Assembly: GCA_001801465.1 (NCBI GenBank)
Contig: MGXT01000023.1
Span: 67,809-131,808 of the forward strand
Direction of reading: 5' to 3'
Origin: Gammaproteobacteria bacterium RIFCSPHIGHO2_12_FULL_35_23
Lineage (GTDB): Bacteria > Pseudomonadota > Gammaproteobacteria > UBA12402
DNA length: 64,000 nt
The position numbers and the translations under genes were made by a program. Positions 60,424-64,000 of this stretch are shown in pieces (the first letter of the stretch is position 1; every line of letters begins with the position of its first letter). The notes beneath the pieces are model-generated. The model was not told the DNA's origin and did no database searches. It saw only the letters and a list, made by a program, of their open reading frames with translations.

Positions 60424-60860
60424 GTTTTTCTCCCATGTATTGATTTATTATCGCCACAGCATAGTGATAATAGACAAAAAAATCAACGGTTTTTGATGAA
60501 AACTAAAGCTTCTGCGCTTTTTTTCTTGCAGAGCAGGTAGCACTAGAGTATTTGTTACTCATTGACAAATGGTAGCATTACGATATCTTGGGACGCACCT
60601 AACTTAAACCTAAACGGATCAATTGATCTCTACTGCAAAGGGCTACCGCACTGAATCTCCAACACATTTAGCCCTTTTCGTTACGAGACCAACTGATTAA
60701 TTTAAGATTAACCTAGCCTATTTTTTCCTTTTATTAATTGAACAGCTCAATCCCCCCAGTAATTTCCTCATAAATTAGTTATGTAATTTATTGAATATCA
60801 AATGTAAAAATTAAAAAAGATTAACGAAGCTATAATATCATTTTTTGGAAATATATATTT
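60424..60860. other. Intergenic region between the secreted-protein gene and the ATPase pseudogene
   Basis: About 435 bases. Contains the palindrome at 60623-60701; the rest is AT-rich. The promoter of the secreted-protein gene must lie just right of 60423, but no close consensus pair was found. Confidence 0.5.
60623..60701. repeat. Imperfect palindrome (hairpin element)
   Basis: TTGATCTC...AAAGGGCTA in the left arm pairs with TAGCCCTTT...GAGACCAA in the right arm. The arms are separated by about 20 bases. It is the right end of the inverted-repeat pair above. It does not match integron attC consensus at the right core site. Confidence 0.5.
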
Positions 60861-62073
60861 ATGAATGATTTACTTGAAACTTTATTAGAAGAAGCTTTTG
60901 CCATTATTAAACAGGCACGTAACCATATTTATAGAATATACGAATTTCCTAAAACCGAAAATATGATAAAAGTAGCAATTGGAATGAGACGAACTGGAAA
61001 AACTTTTTTCTTTACCAAACAGTCAATAATCTATTAGATCACGGAATTTCTAAAGAACAAATTCTATTTATTAATTTTGAAGATGATCGTTTACTTCCCA
61101 TGAATTCAAAAGAAATGGGACAATTAATAGATACATTTTATAGTTTATATCCTGAGAATCATAATCGACGATATTATCTGTTCCTTGATAAAATATAGAA
61201 TGTAAAAGATTGGCACTTGGTTGTTCGGCGCTATTTTGATACTAAAAATATACACATTTATTTAACCGATTCCTCAGCAAAATTACTTAGTAAAAAAATT
61301 AACACTAATCTTCGTGGTCATTCTTTATCAATTGAAATTCTTCCTTATAGCTTTCAAGAGTATCTTACTGCACATCATAGCATTCTAGAAAAACGGTCAT
61401 TTGAGCAAGCAACTTTCGATACCATGCATCAACAGCTATTAAATTTTCTACCGGCGGCTGTTCAGCTGATGTCTAAAAATGAATGGCGAGAAACATTACA
61501 AGGATATATCAATACAGTTATTTTAATAAGATATAGTTGAACGCCATCATATAACTAATATTTCTTTATTAAAATATTTAATTATTACTCTATTGAAAAA
61601 TGCAGCCTCAGTTTTTTCAGTTAAAAAATATTATAATGCTATAAAAAGTCAAGGTTATCGAGTCAGTAAAGATACAATTCATGATTACTTAGGGTATATT
61701 CAAGATACATTTCTTATTTTTATAATATCTCATTATTCAGAATCTGAGCGAATAAAACAAAATAGACCTAAAAAAAGTCTATATAATAGGTAATGGTTTA
61801 ATTAATTCAGCATCTATTAATTTTAGCAAAAATTATGGGAAGCTATTAGAAAATTTAATTTATCTTGATTTACGCAGAGAAAATAAAAAAGTTTATTTTT
61901 ATAATACAGCTGATAAACACGAAGTTGATTTCGTCACAGTAGACCAAGAAGGAAGGCGTGGGTTAATTCAAATTACCTGGGATATGTCAGATAGTAAAAC
62001 AGCAAAACGAGAACAACACGTCCTTTTGCAAGCTGAAAAAGAACTTGGCATAAAAGGGAAATATGACAATTAA
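60861..62073 (+). pseudogene. AAA-ATPase / DUF4143 protein, broken by frameshifts and a stop
   Basis: The reading frame starts MNDLLETLLEEAF with Walker A MRRTGKTFF near residue 43, typical of the ATP-binding DUF4143 family. The frame is broken in at least four places. A T-run near 61000 has lost one base; TAG at 61196 replaces a sense codon in LDxIxNVKDWH; another shift lies near 61530; and an A-run near 61772 has gained one base. After correction the ends join: middle (HLVVRRYFDTKNIHIYLTDS), then the DUF4143 C-terminus (KYGKLLENLIYLDLR-like, EVDFVTVDQEG). It must be inactive. Confidence 0.85.
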
Positions 62074-62324
62074 CGTGGAAGAGCCTTTATTTTTAACATA
62101 AGTTAAATACTTCCTAAATAAACATATTGATATTCTAAAGCAATTAGATGTTTAGAACGCCTTACAGTCTTGCTCCAAGTTCAATAGCTTTTTCCTATTG
62201 AATAGATAGGATAAATCAATTTCCTAAATAAAACTCTATCATTTAATCTGTAGCTATAAGATTTTTGTATTCAAAAAATATAGAAATCTAGATTAAAGTT
62301 CAACATACATTTGGGAGAAAAATT

Positions 62325-62837
62325 ATGAGAGAAAAACATGAATATTTTGATAATTTTAAAAGCGCTATCATAGCACAATTAGCCAGCTACGTAGGAAGTA
62401 GAAGTATTACTCACCGTTATACGGATGATTATGGTCAACCTTATGTTGAGGTAGTATCTACTGGTCTTTTCCGCAATAAGGCGCTAACTATACAGAGAGT
62501 TAATAATATGAAAAATGCCATTATTGCTATTGCAAAGATAAAGTATACCAGTCCCGACCCTTATAACCAAATCGAGCAAATACTAAGAGCAGCTATCGAC
62601 AAAAATAGCAGATTAAGTGCCGAAGGAGGTGTAAGCCATCGTAGTTATGAACAAAATAAACGCTTTGGTTTTAATGCATGGTCTGCTTTTTGGCGTACAA
62701 CCTTAACCCAATCTCGTGCGAATACAGTATTAGAAGCTTCCCTTGCTTTGGCTGCTAAAGAAACAATTGCAGTGTCGGCAACAGGAGCGCCAATTGCTGC
62801 AGGTAGAGTTGTAGCTGCTATAACTCTAGCGCCCTAG
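62325..62837 (+). CDS. Hypothetical protein of 170 residues
   Basis: A soluble-looking protein with GGGAG before the ATG, no signal peptide and an Ala-rich C-terminal helix. A stretch NAWSAFWRTTLTQSRAN near 117 vaguely resembles the C-terminal module of the two large kinases. No family is recognised. It sits alone between the ATPase pseudogene and the recombinase pseudogene; the composition is like its neighbours, so recent transfer is not obvious. Confidence 0.55.
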   Translation: MREKHEYFDNFKSAIIAQLASYVGSRSITHRYTDDYGQPYVEVVSTGLFRNKALTIQRVNNMKNAIIAIAKIKYTSPDPYNQIEQILRAAIDKNSRLSAEGGVSHRSYEQNKRFGFNAWSAFWRTTLTQSRANTVLEASLALAAKETIAVSATGAPIAAGRVVAAITLAP

Positions 62838-62861
62838 ATCTATAAAAAGTCATAAGTCAGC

Positions 62862-62900
62862 CGGCGAATTGTTCGCTTTAATAGTAGCAGCAATTCGCCG
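62862..62900 (+). terminator. Hairpin after the 170-aa gene, weak terminator
   Basis: CGGCGAATTG (62862-62871) pairs perfectly with CAATTCGCCG (62891-62900), a 10-bp stem with a 19-base loop. It is followed by A-rich rather than T-rich sequence, so it may act in RNA stability or be a degenerate terminator. Confidence 0.35.
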
Positions 62901-63015
62901 AAAAATTATTTCTGCTTGCGTAAATACATTTTTTCCATAAAGAATATGCGTTTGTGCATGAGCAACTTAAAAGTTCCGGAAAACTGCCTGATAAAAGTTA
63001 AAAATAAGCTGCTAT

Positions 63016-63686
63016 ATGCTGGATGAAAGTAAGAAATCCATTAGAAATGATGTCTGTCATCTTGAATGGATAGAGCATTATTTAGAAGTCTTGCGAGCAG
63101 TTTTAAGGTGCGCAGAAAGAGAATGGCTTGAAAAAACACCTATTGTTAGAATGTTAAAAAGTACAAATAAAAGGGTGAGATGGATAACGAGAGAAGAAGC
63201 TACTAAGCTTATTGAATCGTTAAGCGATCATCTAAAAGATTTATGCCAATTTTCATTAGCAACAGGACTTCGCAAAGCTAATGTATTAGCTTTAGAATGG
63301 TCACGGATTAATTTTTTAGGAAGCATATCTTAATACATGCTGACCAATCAAAAATAGCAAAGCCAATTTCAGTACCTTTAAACGAATGGGCTATACCTGT
63401 TTTACGAAAAACCCCCTCTTTTGGGAAAGACCCAGTTTTTCGCAAAGCACTTAAAGACTGTAAGATTGTCAATTTTCGGTGGCATGACTTAAGACATACC
63501 TGGGCAAGTTGGCATATTCAGTCCGGCACTTCTCTACAAGAATTGCAACAATCAGACGGGTGGTCTTCTTTTGTAATGGTGTTACGTTATGCACGTTTAT
63601 CTAGCGAACATTTTAAAAATGCTGCTAGAAGAATTGATGACACAATTTTGTCACAAGAAGTAAAAGAAGAAAAAATAAGCAATTAA
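63016..63686 (+). pseudogene. Tyrosine recombinase/integrase, degraded
   Basis: Two frames together give the catalytic domain: VRWITREEATKLIESL and the catalytic arginine in LATGLRKANVLALEW (first frame), then SVPLNEWAIPVL, HDLRHTWASWH and the catalytic tyrosine region VLRYARLS (second frame, ending 63686). A one-base loss near 63318 separates them. The core-binding domain is also shortened: HLEWIEHYL joins directly to EVLRAVLR, where related integrases have about 50 more residues. The gene points at the 3' end of tRNA-Lys, its probable old attachment site. Confidence 0.85.
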
Positions 63687-63723
63687 ACAGGGGTTATGAG
63701 TGGTTGATTTGGTTTTGATAAAT

Positions 63724-63799
63724 TGGTGGGTCGTAGTGGATTTGAACCACTGACCAACTGGTTAAAAGCCAGCTGCTCTACCGACTGAGCTAACGACCC
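63724..63799 (-). tRNA. tRNA-Lys (anticodon TTT)
   Basis: A 76-base cloverleaf on the minus strand: acceptor GGGTCGT pairs with ACGACCC, D-arm GCTCAGTCGGTAGAGC, anticodon loop CTTTTAA giving TTT, T-arm GTGGTTCAAATCCAC, and an encoded CCA end. It is nearly identical in arrangement to E. coli tRNA-Lys. The recombinase remnant lies beside its 3' end. Confidence 0.97.
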
Positions 63800-63815
63800 A
63801 CAAGAATGAAGGTGC

Positions 63816-63843
63816 ATGATACCGTTTTAACAAAAAAACTCAA
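63816..63843 (-). promoter_or_regulatory. Promoter of tRNA-Lys
   Basis: On the minus strand TTGAGT (63843-63838) and TATCAT (63821-63816) with a 16-base spacer. The -10 ends 17 bases upstream of the tRNA 5' end. Confidence 0.6.
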
Positions 63844-64000
63844 GTTTTTTTACATAGTTACCCAATAGGTAGGCAAATATAACCATTCAACTTTTCATAG
63901 AGTTAAGCTAGCTTTTTAAGATTTTATTAGCCAAGGAGACTATTTTCCAAATAAACAGAAAGACATTTTTTAAGCATTTCTATAAATTATAAAGCAATCC

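Larger units (their letters stand above)
59786..60701. repeat. Inverted repeat pair around the secreted-protein gene
   Basis: ATTAATCAGTTG at 59786-59797 is exactly inverted as CAACTGATTAAT at 60690-60701; with one mismatch the match extends to 17 bases (ends ...TCTC). TTGATCTCTACTGC also occurs directly at 59795-59808 and 60623-60636. No transposase gene lies inside. This may be a small non-autonomous element or a remnant of one. Confidence 0.5.

Noticed and set aside
60541..60701. A possible integron attC site
   Set aside because: RYYYAAC (ACCTAAC) is present on the left, but no GTTRRRY core is found on the right (GTTACGA), and no integron integrase is present.
62862..62900. Classical terminator after the 170-aa gene
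   Set aside because: The stem is good but it is followed by A rather than T bases; kept only as a weak hairpin.

Overview
The window is an AT-rich chromosomal segment of a gammaproteobacterium, most likely a host-associated member of the order Legionellales (Legionella/Coxiella relatives). The housekeeping genes (prfB with its programmed frameshift, lysS, aceE-aceF-lpdA, ffh beside a CorB-type gene, murA-ibaG, rnt, rimI, ygfZ, grxD) are of gammaproteobacterial type. Eukaryote-like proteins (an ankyrin protein, two large Ser/Thr kinases) and an LbtU-like porin point to a Legionellales lifestyle. The species cannot be named from sequence reading alone.

Layout. 1-930: start of a truncated gene and a long AT-rich spacer with a perfect DnaA-box match. 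930-16.4 kb: an AddA-type helicase-nuclease, an ankyrin protein with an internally duplicated module, an MFS transporter, ygfZ, and two neighbouring kinase genes on the minus strand (741 and 1476 aa), the larger with long internal repeats. 16.6-24.6 kb: rocD, lysS, prfB, prfC, rimI, an unknown charged protein and a GNAT enzyme, all on the minus strand. 24.6-34.3 kb: a pyruvate dehydrogenase operon (aceE-aceF-TraT-like lipoprotein gene-lpdA), murF and recJ. 34.3-46.1 kb: small membrane and Mth938-like proteins, a CorB-type transporter, ffh, an unknown gene, a 42-codon membrane ORF just after putA, putA, rnt, an outer-membrane porin, ahpC, grxD and a Nif3-family gene.

46.2-50.4 kb holds a tightly overlapped four-gene operon: C39-like papain-fold protein, RimK-type ATP-grasp ligase, GCS2-type carboxylate-amine ligase and N-formylglutamate amidohydrolase. 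It looks like a compact pathway for making, and perhaps trimming, a small amide- or peptide-linked metabolite or tag, and is the most interesting intact system here. 50.4-59.1 kb: an RMD1/DUF155 protein, murA-ibaG, trpS, a zinc-ribbon protein, a DMT exporter, an L,D-transpeptidase lipoprotein, an isochorismatase-like hydrolase and an MFS transporter.

59.1-63.8 kb is a decayed accessory region ending at tRNA-Lys(TTT). It has a small secreted protein gene bracketed by inverted repeats, a GC-rich islet, an AAA-ATPase/DUF4143 pseudogene with several frameshifts and a stop, an unknown 170-aa protein, and a tyrosine-recombinase pseudogene pointing at the tRNA 3' end. This is the signature of an old genomic island.

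The metabolic genes are linked: RocD makes glutamate semialdehyde, which PutA can oxidise to glutamate; the PDH complex feeds acetyl-CoA; AhpC and GrxD handle peroxide and Fe-S/thiol chemistry. The kinases, ankyrin protein and several orphan ORFs are plausible host-interaction proteins, but no secretion signal was demonstrated.
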